Notes under the pieces: generated by a model | Seen by the model: the letters and a program-made list of their open reading frames with translations, nothing else | Told to the model about the DNA's origin: nothing | Databases searched by the model: none | In this document: positions 41,823-50,714 of the stretch, one piece after another | How positions within the stretch are numbered: position 1 is the first letter of the stretch | How the letters are laid out: each line of letters opens with the position of its first letter | DNA from: Gordonia oryzae | GTDB lineage: Bacteria; Actinomycetota; Actinomycetes; Mycobacteriales; Mycobacteriaceae | Reading direction: 5' to 3' | NCBI RefSeq assembly: GCF_003797185.1 | Contig: NZ_RKMH01000005.1 | Span: forward strand, 1-64,000 | Length of the DNA: 64,000 nucleotides | Made by a program: the position numbers and the translations under genes

Positions 41823-42806
41823 TCACGATGCTGCGTCGCACGCTCGCCGGTAGCGGGCGGCCACCCGCTCGTGGTGTTCGGCGACGCCGGCCAGCTCGTC
41901 CCGCAATGCGTCCGGGGACAACACAGTGAAATCGGCGTCGAAGGCGTGCAGCCACCTTGCAATCGAGGGGAGCGACGTGGAGTAGAGGGTCAGCTCGCAA
42001 GTCTGCTCATCGCCGGATTCGAGGGTGCCCCACGCATCGGAGACCATCGGACCGATGGTCTCCACCGGGGCGTGGATACGCACGCGCGCCGAGGATGTGC
42101 GATACATCGCGCCCAGGCTGCGCTCGAGGAACCTCGACGCCGCGCCCTCGGGAAGGGCGCGCGGGGTGAAGCGGGGGCCGGTCGGGATCTTGGGGTCCAT
42201 CCGGTCCACCCGGAACGAGCGCCAATCGTCGCGGCCGAGGTCGAAAGCTATGAGATACCAACGCATCCCGTTGCGCACCAATCGGTAGGGTTCGACCTCG
42301 CGCCGCGACTCGGTGCCGTCACCACGCCGGTAGTCGAAGCGGAGCTGTTCGTGGCGATGGCAGGTCGTGGCGATATCGGTGAGAACTTCGGCCGACACCC
42401 TCACCTGACCCTCGGTGCGTGGCACGGCTTCCAGCGACAAAGAATCCAGTCGGTGGCGCAATCGCGACGGCATGACCTGGCGCAACTTGGTCAGTGCACC
42501 GGCCGAGGCCTCGGCCATGTCGGACACCGGCCCGGTCGTGACCGCGTCGAGCCCAAGGGCCACGGCCAGCACCTCCTGGTCGTCGAGGAGCAGCGGCGGC
42601 ATCTCCGCACCTGCGCCGAGCCGATACCCACCGCCGACGCCGACGGTCGCGTCGACCGGATAGCCGAGCTCACGCAGCTTGTCGACGTCGCGTCGCACGG
42701 TGCGCGTGGTGATCTCGAGCCGGTCGGCGAGCTCCTGGCCGGACCACTCACGTCTCGTCTGGAGCAGCGAGAGCAGGTGCAGGAGTCGAGCCGATGTTTC
42801 CAGCAT
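41823..42806 (-). CDS. WYL-domain helix-turn-helix transcriptional regulator
   Basis: This 327-residue regulator has a DeoR-type HTH (residues 1-60, SGQELADRLEITTRTVRRDV). A WYL domain follows (about 150-230, GMRWYLIAFDLGRDDWRSFRVDRM) and then a WCX-like C-terminal region. WYL proteins bind ligands such as nucleotides or nucleic acid and regulate nearby or DNA-damage genes. The neighbouring epimerase operon is a possible target. Confidence 0.88.
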   Translation of the reverse strand: MLETSARLLHLLSLLQTRREWSGQELADRLEITTRTVRRDVDKLRELGYPVDATVGVGGGYRLGAGAEMPPLLLDDQEVLAVALGLDAVTTGPVSDMAEASAGALTKLRQVMPSRLRHRLDSLSLEAVPRTEGQVRVSAEVLTDIATTCHRHEQLRFDYRRGDGTESRREVEPYRLVRNGMRWYLIAFDLGRDDWRSFRVDRMDPKIPTGPRFTPRALPEGAASRFLERSLGAMYRTSSARVRIHAPVETIGPMVSDAWGTLESGDEQTCELTLYSTSLPSIARWLHAFDADFTVLSPDALRDELAGVAEHHERVAARYRRACDAAS

Positions 42807-42869
42807 GCGCTCATCGTGCCGGACATTGCGGACCGATGGTGTCCTCGACAGGCGGAGAAGGCGGCTTTC

Positions 42870-44537
42870 TCACGCCCCGCATGCGCTCGGCGTGATGAAT
42901 GTCGTCGGATCGGTGATGTTGTCGAGCCACTTGCCGTAGGCGGTGCCGCCGATCTGGTTGCGGACGCGGCAGATGTCGGCGGTGGTCCGTCCCGCCACCC
43001 GGTACACCGCGTAGATCGGATTGCCGTTGTCGTCGCGCGCCCGCAACGACGAGCAGGACTGGTCGGTGCGCAGGTAACTCGACCCGGGGAACGCGGTGAG
43101 ATAGCCCTGGACCTCGCCGGTGTAGTTCGACGGATCGACGGCATTGCCGACCACGACGATCCCGGTGCCATCACATGCCGGCGTGCTGATGGGTGTGGCC
43201 AGGCCGAGATCGAAGGCGGCCCTCGCCGAACCGGTGGGCGACGTCACCGACGGCATCGCCGAAGTCGTGGTGGTCTGGCTCCCGGCGATGGGCGGTATCG
43301 CGGTGGACGGGGCGATCGTCGATGTGGTGGTGCGGTCGTTGCTGTCGGCGACGACGGGGACCCCGTCGTCGGAGTCGCGCAACAGCACCCATGCGCCGAC
43401 TCCGATGCCACCCGCGAGCAGCACCGCGATGGCGACGAGGATCGCGAGTACGGGCGACCGGCGTATCGATGTCTGCGGATGGTGCTGCGGTGCATCCGGA
43501 TACGGCTCGAAGTGGCGTGCGCCAAAGCCTGCAGCGACCTCTGTCGGAGAGTACGACGCCGGGTTGATCGCAGCCGGGTTCATCACAGCCGGGTTGATCG
43601 CAGCCGGGTTGATCGCAGCCGGTCGGTCGGTGGTGTGACTGATGTGCGGTGCTGTATGAGGTGCGAGCGGCGCGGGTGCCGCCGACGTGCCGGGCAATGG
43701 CGCACCGGGGGACACCGCGCCGGGGGATGCGAGGGCGGCGCGGGCCGCGTCGATCAGTGCACCGGCACTCGGGTACCGGTCACGCGGGTTCTTGGCCATG
43801 CCGCACGCGATGACCGGATCGAGCGCCGTGCCGGTCCGTGGTGGCTCGGCGTTGAGGTGGGCGGCGATGAGTTGCTCGAGGTTGGCCGCGGATGCGAAAG
43901 CTTGTGTCCCGGCAATGCATTCGTAGAGCACGCCGGCCAAGGCGTAGATGTCGCCGGCGGCGCCGACCTCGTCGGCGACGAATCGTTCGGGTGCCATGTA
44001 ACCGAACGATCCGATGGCGGTGCCTGCGGTGGTCAGCCGTGTGTCGGCGGTGCCCTGGGCCAGCCCGAAATCGGCAAGATAGGCGAAGTCGCGGGCATCG
44101 ACGAGCACGTTGTCAGGTTTGACGTCGCGATGCACCAGGCCGTCGAGGTGGGCTGCGTCGAGGGCGTCGGCGACCTGCGAGAGAATGGCCACCGCCCTCT
44201 CCGGTGCCAGTGTTGCGTGCTCGACGAGGATCGCGTGCAGGTCGCGCCCGGTCACCAGTCGCATGTCGATGAACAGCAGGCCGTCGATCTCGCCCCAGTC
44301 ATGGATCGGGACGACGTGGGGGTCGTTGATCCGTGCGGCGATCCGTGACTCCCGCAGGAATCGGTCGCGGAACACCTGATCGTCGGCGAACTGGGGATTG
44401 AGCAGCTTGAGCGCGACCCGACGTCCCTTGCGGGTGTCGGTGGCACGGTAGACCTGACCCATCCCGCCCCGGCCCAGTAGTTTTTCGATGGCGTACGGCC
44501 CGAGCGTGGTTCCGGTCCGGTCGTCGATGGCGCTCAT
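42870..44537 (-). CDS. Transmembrane Ser/Thr protein kinase, PknD/PknH-like
   Basis: This 555-residue kinase has the Gly-loop GRGGMG (22-27), Lys44, HRD (136-138), Asn143 and DFG (156-158), so it should be active. A Pro/Ala-rich linker holds four five-residue repeats of the type AINPA, and one membrane helix lies at about 370-392. The outer domain of about 160 residues has several cysteines (ACDGTG, DQSCSSL, ICRV, SACGA), like PknH-type sensor domains. ATG 44537 is 12 bases after the esterase remnant. Confidence 0.9.
   Translation of the reverse strand: MSAIDDRTGTTLGPYAIEKLLGRGGMGQVYRATDTRKGRRVALKLLNPQFADDQVFRDRFLRESRIAARINDPHVVPIHDWGEIDGLLFIDMRLVTGRDLHAILVEHATLAPERAVAILSQVADALDAAHLDGLVHRDVKPDNVLVDARDFAYLADFGLAQGTADTRLTTAGTAIGSFGYMAPERFVADEVGAAGDIYALAGVLYECIAGTQAFASAANLEQLIAAHLNAEPPRTGTALDPVIACGMAKNPRDRYPSAGALIDAARAALASPGAVSPGAPLPGTSAAPAPLAPHTAPHISHTTDRPAAINPAAINPAVMNPAAINPASYSPTEVAAGFGARHFEPYPDAPQHHPQTSIRRSPVLAILVAIAVLLAGGIGVGAWVLLRDSDDGVPVVADSNDRTTTSTIAPSTAIPPIAGSQTTTTSAMPSVTSPTGSARAAFDLGLATPISTPACDGTGIVVVGNAVDPSNYTGEVQGYLTAFPGSSYLRTDQSCSSLRARDDNGNPIYAVYRVAGRTTADICRVRNQIGGTAYGKWLDNITDPTTFITPSACGA
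43559..43620 (-). repeat. 15-bp in-frame repeats in the kinase linker
   Basis: Four near-identical 15-bp units encode AINPA, AINPA, VMNPA and AINPA in the juxtamembrane segment of the PknD/PknH-like kinase. They keep the reading frame, so copy number could vary without loss of function. Confidence 0.85.
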
Positions 44538-44549
44538 TTCGATGTCCGC

Positions 44550-44978
44550 CTACACCGTGAGTGGGTGGCGGTTGACGAACTGCCGGATCAGGGCCGTGGC
44601 CGAGATCCTGTCGCTGACGCCGGTCCGTTCCCGATGGGCCGACGATCCGGGCCACGCGTGGGCTCTGCCGGTGATGCGGTAGTGCGAGACTTCGCCGCCG
44701 ACCGACCGGTACAGCGGCCAGAGGAACTGTGTGACAGCCGAATTGACGGGGACCTCCAGGGTCGTCGGTATGCACCCGTTGCGCACCGCCCACGACCGCG
44801 AGACGTCGACAATCGGCGCGTAGTGGCCGCCGAGCCGGCCGCCGTCACCGTAGTGGATCGTGGCGTCGGCGGTGCCATGGAAGTCGATGAACGACGCGAG
44901 TGCTTTGGACGCCGAGCAGCCGCGCAGGCTCTGCTCGTAGATCGCAGGCAGGTGCACAGGGTGGAATGTCCGTGTCAC
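44550..44978 (-). pseudogene. 3' remnant of a PHB-depolymerase-type esterase
   Basis: The 142-residue frame matches the C-terminal third of LpqC/PHB-depolymerase-type secreted esterases. It has IDFHGTADATIHY with the catalytic Asp, SRSWAVRNGC, and GRAHAWPGS with the catalytic His, ending SATALIRQFVNRHP. The signal peptide, oxyanion loop and GxSxG serine motif are missing. Upstream the frame stays open to 45134, but that part has no similarity and is low in complexity. It is therefore a truncated gene rather than a working enzyme. The stop is 12 bases before the kinase start, so it may still be transcribed with it. Confidence 0.65.
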
Positions 44979-45448
44979 CCGTCCAACCTTAGTGGTGTGG
45001 CCGGTGTTCGCTGGGGGATGCGGCCCGTGGTGCGCATTCTGCGACCGAGGAGGTGCGGTGGGGGCGGCGTGCGCGTGTGCCTCGGACCTGGTGAGCCGAG
45101 CAGCGGTGGCCGCGAAGAGGCTCACCACCAGCATCGCGACGATCGACCCTGACTATGGTGTGTCTCCCAATTCCCTTTGCGGGTCTTGGCGGCCCGATTG
45201 CGCGCTGGCCGCGTTGTCGTCGGTCACGATAGCTGCCGCTATCGCTTCCTCCTCCGCCTTGCCAGAACGCAATCCTTCGCGCCAATTCCTCGCAGAAGAA
45301 TTGGGATACACACCCTAGTTGCCGTGCCATGAATCCTGCGGTCGCGACGGCGTCACCAGGGTAGCGTCGAACCCGCCCGTGACGGTCAGGCGTATCGACG
45401 CCGTGAGCTCTCGGGCGCAGTCGACCAGCCGGCGAATCGGAGACCTTC
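44979..45448. other. 470-bp stretch with no convincing gene
   Basis: Between the esterase remnant and the isomerase-family gene no frame has recognisable domains. Positions 45150-45310 are AT-richer than the surroundings. The lost 5' part of the esterase would have lain here, but no similarity to it remains. Confidence 0.5.
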
Positions 45449-46267
45449 ATGCCCACGACATCCATCGATCCCACCACGTTGACCCCGGACCTGATCGGTG
45501 AGTGGGCCGCCTTGCGGGCGTTGGCCGACGACATCGGTGAGCAATGGACGCAACCGTCGATCCTGCCGGGATGGACCAACGCCGACATCATCGCGCACAT
45601 CATCGGAACCGAGAGCATGCTCGACGGCCGTGATGTCGAGGCACCCGCGGGTCTCAGCGATCTCGACCACGTGCGCAATCCGATTGGCGAATTCAACGAG
45701 AAGTGGGTCGAACACTTCCGGGGGCGACCCGCAGACGAGGTACTCGCTGCCTTCGACGAGATCATCGGGGTACGCAGCGCCGCGTTGTCGGCGATGTCGC
45801 AGTCGGATTTCGACGCCGAGGCGGCTACCCCGGCGGGCCCGGACACCTACGGTCGGTTCATGCGAATCCGGTTGTTCGACTGCTGGATTCACGAGGTCGA
45901 CCTCCGCGACGCCACGATCGGTGGCAATCCGTCTGCAGCACCGGTCGGTTGGGTGCTCGACGAGGTGTCGGCGTCGTTGCCGTTCGTGGTCGGTAAGCGC
46001 GCCAAGGCGCCCTCTGGAAGCGCTGTCGCGTTCGAGATCACCGGCGCGGCACCGCGTACCGTGCGCATCGCCGTCGCAGGCCGGGCAGGTCTCGTCGAGG
46101 CCTTCGAAGGTGGTGACGAGGCGGCCGACGTAGTGCTCACTGTCGATGCCGTCGACCTGGTCCGACTTGTCGGTGGCCGGCGTAGGGCTGATCCGTCGGC
46201 GGTGGAGGTTTGTGGCGATCATGCGCTGGGACAGGCGATCCTGGGCGCTTTGAACTACATGATCTGA
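45449..46267 (+). CDS. Maleylpyruvate isomerase-family mycothiol-dependent enzyme
   Basis: This 272-residue protein has the DinB-like MDMPI_N fold of the TIGR03083 group. It shows WTQPSILPGWTNADIIAHIIG with the family's first metal-binding His, and LFDCWIHEVDLRD with the second. A C-terminal domain (about 180-272) follows. Such enzymes use mycothiol as cofactor or transfer it. The reaction here is not known. ATG 45449 gives the usual length. Its last 13 bases overlap the end of a convergent gene. Confidence 0.8.
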   Translation: MPTTSIDPTTLTPDLIGEWAALRALADDIGEQWTQPSILPGWTNADIIAHIIGTESMLDGRDVEAPAGLSDLDHVRNPIGEFNEKWVEHFRGRPADEVLAAFDEIIGVRSAALSAMSQSDFDAEAATPAGPDTYGRFMRIRLFDCWIHEVDLRDATIGGNPSAAPVGWVLDEVSASLPFVVGKRAKAPSGSAVAFEITGAAPRTVRIAVAGRAGLVEAFEGGDEAADVVLTVDAVDLVRLVGGRRRADPSAVEVCGDHALGQAILGALNYMI

Positions 46268-47109
46268 TTGTCGGCGGTCTCGTCGCGGCTGCCGCCGGAG
46301 GCGGTCGGTGGATCGTGGCGTGCCTGCCCGGATCCGAATGCGCTGGCCTCGTCGCCGGCGATCACCCGCGCCGGAAGCGGATCGCTGAGTAGTCGTCTGA
46401 CGAGTGTCGGCGAGGGATCGAGGGGACCGTCGCTGCCTGCGATGACCACGTTGCCGGTGCGTCGTCCCTTGAACATCGCCGGGTCGGCGATCAGAGCGAT
46501 GTGGTCGAAGACCTCGGCCAGCGCGGCAGCGTCGGCGCGTACGCGGCCGAGATCGCGGGTGTCGCCGCAGTTGGCTAGATACAGGCCAGTCGGTGTGAGG
46601 ACCCGCTTGACGGCACGGGTGAACTCCACCGTCGTCAGATGTGTTGGGGTGCGGTCGGATTCGAACGCGTCCCGGACGACTACTTCTCGAGTGTCGGACT
46701 GGAGTGACTCCAGCACCGCGCGTGCGTCACCGACGCGGATACGCAGACGAGGTGCGCGCGGCAGGTCGAACCACTCGCGGACCAGACGCGCCAGCTCGGC
46801 GTCGATCTCTACCGCAACGTGTCGCGACTGTGGAAAGGTCGCGGCCAGATAGCGGGGGAGCGCGCACGCGGCGCCGCCGAGATGCAGGACGGAGAGCCTC
46901 GCCTGCGTGGGATGGCGGTCCTCGATGACGGCCGCCATTTGTCGCAGGTATTCGAAGTCCAGCACATGCGGATCGTCGTCGATGTGCGAGCTGTGTGTGC
47001 CGTTGATCTGCAGGAGCCATCCGCCCGAGATGGGGTCCGGGGCCAGCTCTGCCGTGCCGGTGTCGATCGGATAGGTGCCCGCGACGGGAACGGGGCGTGG
47101 GCGTGCCAT
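46255..47109 (-). CDS. Spermidine-synthase-like methyltransferase-fold protein
   Basis: This 284-residue protein has the spermidine-synthase (SpeE) core. HPHVLDFEYLRQMA resembles the substrate lid region, LSVLHLGGAACALPRYL is the nucleotide-binding Rossmann loop, and VAVEIDAELARLVREWF carries the acidic ribose-binding residue. The usual catalytic DxxD at the polyamine site is replaced by VVVRDAFESD, so aminopropyl transfer is uncertain. The C-terminal 40 residues are disordered. It converges on and overlaps the isomerase-family gene. ATG 47109 is preceded by an in-frame GTG. Confidence 0.72.
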   Translation of the reverse strand: MARPRPVPVAGTYPIDTGTAELAPDPISGGWLLQINGTHSSHIDDDPHVLDFEYLRQMAAVIEDRHPTQARLSVLHLGGAACALPRYLAATFPQSRHVAVEIDAELARLVREWFDLPRAPRLRIRVGDARAVLESLQSDTREVVVRDAFESDRTPTHLTTVEFTRAVKRVLTPTGLYLANCGDTRDLGRVRADAAALAEVFDHIALIADPAMFKGRRTGNVVIAGSDGPLDPSPTLVRRLLSDPLPARVIAGDEASAFGSGQARHDPPTASGGSRDETADNQIM

Positions 47110-47168
47110 CACCGCGTGAGTGTATCGGGCACGGGTGGGCCGTCGTGGGTGCTGGGCCTGCGGGTAGC

Positions 47169-47810
47169 GTGACCACTGTGAATCTGCTGCTCCTGTCGCT
47201 GGGCTTCGGGGCGGTCCCGGCTTTCCTGTCGGAAGCCACGGGAAAAGGGCTGTCGCAGTTGCAGATCGGGTATCTCGATGACGCGCGGATCCCCTACGCC
47301 GGTAAGCCGGGTGCGCGCGCCGAACGTGACCGCCTGACGGTCGCAGGGTATGCGGTCGTGGACATCTCGGCAGCGCAGCAGGATCTCGAGGAGATTGCCA
47401 CCACGCTCGACCGGGTCGACGCAGTGTACGTGGCCGGAGGAAACACCTTCGCCTTGCTGTGGGCGTTACGTCGGGCGGGCGCGGGGGATCTGCTCGCCGA
47501 GCGGGTACGTGCGTCGTTGCCTTACATCGGATGCAGTGCCGGCGCGGTTGTGGTGGGTCCGACCATTGCACCGGTGGAAGGCCTCGACGATCCGGCCGAC
47601 GCTCCGGGTCGGGTCGATCCGCGCGGTCTCGAGCTCATCGACACGGTGGTGCTTCCACATGCGGACGGCCAGTTACCGGCGTATCCCGCCGAACTGATCG
47701 AGTCGGTGCGCCGCACATACGAGTCGCGCCACCACGTGACCACGCTCGCCGACGACCAGGCTCTCCTGGTGTGTGGCGAGCAGCAGGTCGTCGTGGCATC
47801 GGACTACTGA
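47169..47810 (+). CDS. Peptidase S51 (dipeptidase E-like)
   Basis: This protein of about 213 residues has the S51 fold. It shows LDRVDAVYVAGGNTFALLWALR, the nucleophile elbow IGCSAGAVV with Ser123, and a later His in VVLPHADGQ. Dipeptidase E cleaves N-terminal Asp dipeptides; distant members include cyanophycinases. No signal peptide is present. Start is GTG 47169, with GTG 47178 also possible. It lies 16 bases before cobD on the same strand. Confidence 0.78.
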   Translation: MTTVNLLLLSLGFGAVPAFLSEATGKGLSQLQIGYLDDARIPYAGKPGARAERDRLTVAGYAVVDISAAQQDLEEIATTLDRVDAVYVAGGNTFALLWALRRAGAGDLLAERVRASLPYIGCSAGAVVVGPTIAPVEGLDDPADAPGRVDPRGLELIDTVVLPHADGQLPAYPAELIESVRRTYESRHHVTTLADDQALLVCGEQQVVVASDY

Positions 47811-47826
47811 TTCGGGAGGCACTCTG

Positions 47827-48783
47827 ATGCGGGCACGGGGGTGGTGGGCCGCCGCAGTCCGGCCTTCGCCGGCAGGCTTACTGATCGGGTATCTGGTGGA
47901 CTGCGCGCTCGGCGACCCGAGACGTGGGCACCCGGTTGCCGGCATCGGTGCCCTCGCCTCCGCGGTGCAACGACATACCTACGCTGACAGCCGGATCGCT
48001 GGTAGCGCCCACTGTGCGCTGTGTGTGGCTTCTATCGGCGTGGCCGGGGCGCTCGCGGCCCGCCCATTGGCTGCGAATGGCACGGCTCGGACACTGCTCA
48101 CCGCCGCAGTGACGTGGGCCGTACTGGGCGGGACCACTCTGATCCGCGTCGGTAACGACGTAGCCGACTGTCTCGAGTCCGACGACGTTCCGGGCGCGCG
48201 GGAACTTATTCCGAGCTTGTGTGGCCGAGACCCGGATGCACTCGACGAACCCGGGATCTGTCGCGCTGCACTGGAATCGGTGGCCGAGAACACCTCCGAT
48301 GCCACCGTGGGGGCGCTGGTCTGGGGCGCTCTGGCCGGTGTTCCCGGCCTCCTCATCTACCGGACTGCGAACACGCTGGATGCGATGATCGGTCATCGAA
48401 ATGCCCGGTACAACCGTTTCGGTTGGGCTGCAGCACGATTCGATGATGTGCTCAACATCCTACCGGCCCGGATCGCGGGGGCGCTCGTCGTGGCCGCCGG
48501 TCCGGATCGGCGGGGTGCCGTGCTCGCGTGGAGACGCGACGCACCGGCGCATCCGAGCCCCAACGCGGGTGTCGTGGAGGCAAGCTTTGCCGGAGCTCTC
48601 GGCATCGGTCTGGGCGGTATCACGGTGTACCTGCACCGCACCGAGAACCGGCCCACCCTCGGCGACGGGCGGGCTCCGACCTCAACGGATCTCCGTGCCG
48701 CCCTGGCCTTGTCCCGACAAGTACAAGTCGGCGCGCTCGCCACCGCCACGGCCATCGCCTGGTGGCGCGCGCGACGCTCGTGA
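47827..48783 (+). CDS. cobD: Adenosylcobinamide-phosphate synthase CobD/CbiB
   Basis: This 318-residue membrane protein joins aminopropanol phosphate to adenosylcobyric acid late in cobalamin synthesis. The family motifs are GYLVDCALGDPRRGHPV near the start, VAENTSDATVGALVWGALAG, and YRTANTLDAMIGHRNARYNRFGWAAARFDDVLN. ATG 47827 follows GGGAGGCACTCTG. It is the counterpart of Rv2236c, next to the SURF1 gene. In this window the cobalamin genes lie in several separate places. Confidence 0.92.
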   Translation: MRARGWWAAAVRPSPAGLLIGYLVDCALGDPRRGHPVAGIGALASAVQRHTYADSRIAGSAHCALCVASIGVAGALAARPLAANGTARTLLTAAVTWAVLGGTTLIRVGNDVADCLESDDVPGARELIPSLCGRDPDALDEPGICRAALESVAENTSDATVGALVWGALAGVPGLLIYRTANTLDAMIGHRNARYNRFGWAAARFDDVLNILPARIAGALVVAAGPDRRGAVLAWRRDAPAHPSPNAGVVEASFAGALGIGLGGITVYLHRTENRPTLGDGRAPTSTDLRAALALSRQVQVGALATATAIAWWRARRS

Positions 48784-48888
48784 TCTGATCGGCGGTCGAT
48801 GGTGGATGGTCTCGATGCCTCGGTGCCGGCGCTCGGCAACATCTCGACTATCGGGAGGGACCTCCTCGCCGGGCGGGGCACTCGATGA

Positions 48889-49050
48889 TCAGCGGTCGAG
48901 CAGCCCGGCGCGTCTCTCGTCCCGGTGGTCGACATGTTGCGGAGCGTTCGCGACGAGCCTCGCGCCTCGCACCTCGACCACCGAGGGAGAGCAGGTGTGG
49001 AGTGTCACTGGCCGGGCGCTGCCACCGCCGATGGGGAGTACCTTGAGCAC
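48889..49050 (-). CDS. Possible 53-residue protein downstream of the SURF1 gene
   Basis: A GTG-initiated frame starts nine bases after the SURF1 stop, with GAGGT just upstream, and encodes about 53 residues including VEVRGARLVANAPQHVDHRD. No domain is recognised, and frames of this size occur by chance in high-GC DNA. The rest of the 276-bp gap between cobD and SURF1 shows nothing else. Confidence 0.25.
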   Translation of the reverse strand: MLKVLPIGGGSARPVTLHTCSPSVVEVRGARLVANAPQHVDHRDERRAGLLDR

Positions 49051-49059
49051 CAGGTGACC

Positions 49060-50112
49060 TCAACCGCCGTAGCGTTCGGTGAGTTTGTCGCGCACCGCGG
49101 ATGATAAGCGCTCGGTGTCGGGTCCGACGCCGATGCCGGCGGGCGATTGCCCGTCGATGTCCACAGGGTCGACCGGAGCGGACGTGGCGGTTGTTCCGGC
49201 TGCCGCACGCAGTTCCTCGCGCATGCGTTTGCGGCGTTCGGCTCGCGTCAGGAGATGAGGAGCCGCCTCGTGATGTGCGGCAACGTCGAGTCCCGAGTCG
49301 TCACGGGTCGCCGGTTCGGGGGTCGCCGGGTCGGGACCGTCCGCGGCCTCGGCCGCGTGGGCTTTCTTGGCGGCGGAAGCTCGTCGACGTTGACGAATTT
49401 CGGAGTAGATGAAGTATCCGGCTCCCAGCGGTGCCATCACACCGAAGGCCAGCCACTGCAGGCCGTAGGAGAGGTAGGGGCCCGAATCCAGTTGTGGCAG
49501 TGGGATCTCGCCGAGTGAGCCGGGTTGATTCGGCGACAACTGCAGATAGAACGGGTCCATCGGGGTGCCGGTCGCCTTGGCCAGCTGGGTTGGGTCGACC
49601 GTGTACATGGTGAGCGCGTTGCCCTCGGTCCGCGCGCCGCGGCCTTCTGACGTGCCCTCCGAAGCCCGGATGCGGGCGTTGATGGTCGTCTCGCCTGTCG
49701 GGGGCGCAGGGATCGCGGGCGTGTTGCTCTGATCCGGGCGAACGTAGCCGCGATCGATCGCCAGGACGCGATCGGTGCCCGCGATGCGGAACGGGGTGAG
49801 GACCTCGATGGCCGGCCGCTCGTCGACCGAACGCAGGCGGACGAGGGCCTGGTCGTTGACGAGGTAGGTTCCGGTCATCGTCACCTCGCGCCACTCGGTG
49901 GAGGGAACGAATCCCTTTCCGGCGGGCGCCACCTCGTCGATCGGTACCGGGGCGGTACCGACGGCACTCTTGATCAGATGGTTGCGCTCGGACGTCGCGG
50001 AGTTCTTCCCGAGCTGCCACGGCGCCAGCACCATGAAACACGCCGCCGCGAACGCGCCGACAACGATGGTCAGGGCGATCCACTCCGGTCGTATGTTTCG
50101 CAGCGCGCGCAT
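49060..50112 (-). CDS. SURF1-family protein (cytochrome oxidase assembly)
   Basis: This 350-residue protein has two membrane helices flanking an outside domain: one near residues 10-32 (WIALTIVVGAFAAACF) and one near 212-232. SURF1 markers are present: WQLGKNSATSERN after the first helix, EWREVTMTGTYL, and YLSYGLQWLAFGVMAPLG in the second. The family helps heme insertion into cytochrome c oxidase. The C-terminal 110 residues are a charged cytoplasmic tail absent in the mitochondrial form. Counterpart of Rv2235. Confidence 0.87.
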   Translation of the reverse strand: MRALRNIRPEWIALTIVVGAFAAACFMVLAPWQLGKNSATSERNHLIKSAVGTAPVPIDEVAPAGKGFVPSTEWREVTMTGTYLVNDQALVRLRSVDERPAIEVLTPFRIAGTDRVLAIDRGYVRPDQSNTPAIPAPPTGETTINARIRASEGTSEGRGARTEGNALTMYTVDPTQLAKATGTPMDPFYLQLSPNQPGSLGEIPLPQLDSGPYLSYGLQWLAFGVMAPLGAGYFIYSEIRQRRRASAAKKAHAAEAADGPDPATPEPATRDDSGLDVAAHHEAAPHLLTRAERRKRMREELRAAAGTTATSAPVDPVDIDGQSPAGIGVGPDTERLSSAVRDKLTERYGG

Positions 50113-50231
50113 AGGACAACGGTACCCAGTGGGCAACCGTCGAAGCAGCCCCGGCGGCGTCTGGTGACGTTATGCCGGATTCGGCCGTGACGTGCGCCGC
50201 AGTACCCGATCACGGCAGCACCGGCGACGGC

Positions 50232-50714
50232 TCAGCCAGTGGCGTCGTCGAGGTGTTCGCGGGCCCACTGGAGCAGGCCCGGTACCGCGGCCTCGATCTG
50301 CTCGCGGGTGACGGCGAAATCGTCGGCGTTGCCGTAGTACGGGTCGGACAGATCGAGATCGTCGCCTGCGTCGGGATCGAAGCTGCGCAACAGTCGGGTG
50401 CGCTCACCGAGTCGTTTGCGCTCGAGTTCCTTGACGTGTCCGGCGTCGGCGGCGACGAACAGGTCGGCACCGATGTGATCGGGCCCGAGCTGATCGGCCA
50501 CATGCGCGTCGGAGTAGCCGTGTGCCAGCAGCTCCGTGCGCGCGCGGTTGTCGGCCGCCTCGCCGACATGCCAGCCGCTGGTACCGCAGCTGCTCACCTC
50601 GACGCGGTCGGCAAGCCCCGTGTCACACAGCGTCTTGGCAAAGATGTTCTGGGCCATCGGCGACCGGCAGATGTTGCCGGTGCAGACGAAACAGATGTGT
50701 AGTTGATCAGACAC
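50232..50714 (-). CDS. ptpA: Low-molecular-weight protein-tyrosine phosphatase PtpA
   Basis: This 160-residue phosphatase has the CxxxxxR loop CTGNICRS (Cys11 nucleophile, Arg17) at its start. The general-acid Asp lies in DLSDPYYG, whose YY pair matches the tyrosines of M. tuberculosis PtpA that PtkA phosphorylates. Mycobacterial PtpA is secreted and interferes with host trafficking; a host role in this organism is unknown. The GTG start at 50712-50714 overlaps the end of the HAD gene by eight bases. Confidence 0.9.
   Translation of the reverse strand: MSDQLHICFVCTGNICRSPMAQNIFAKTLCDTGLADRVEVSSCGTSGWHVGEAADNRARTELLAHGYSDAHVADQLGPDHIGADLFVAADAGHVKELERKRLGERTRLLRSFDPDAGDDLDLSDPYYGNADDFAVTREQIEAAVPGLLQWAREHLDDATG

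Noticed and set aside
41586-44348. A 920-residue open frame on the plus strand
   Set aside because: It runs antisense to the epimerase-like gene, the WYL regulator and the PknD/PknH-like kinase, all with clear domains. Long antisense frames are common in high-GC DNA.
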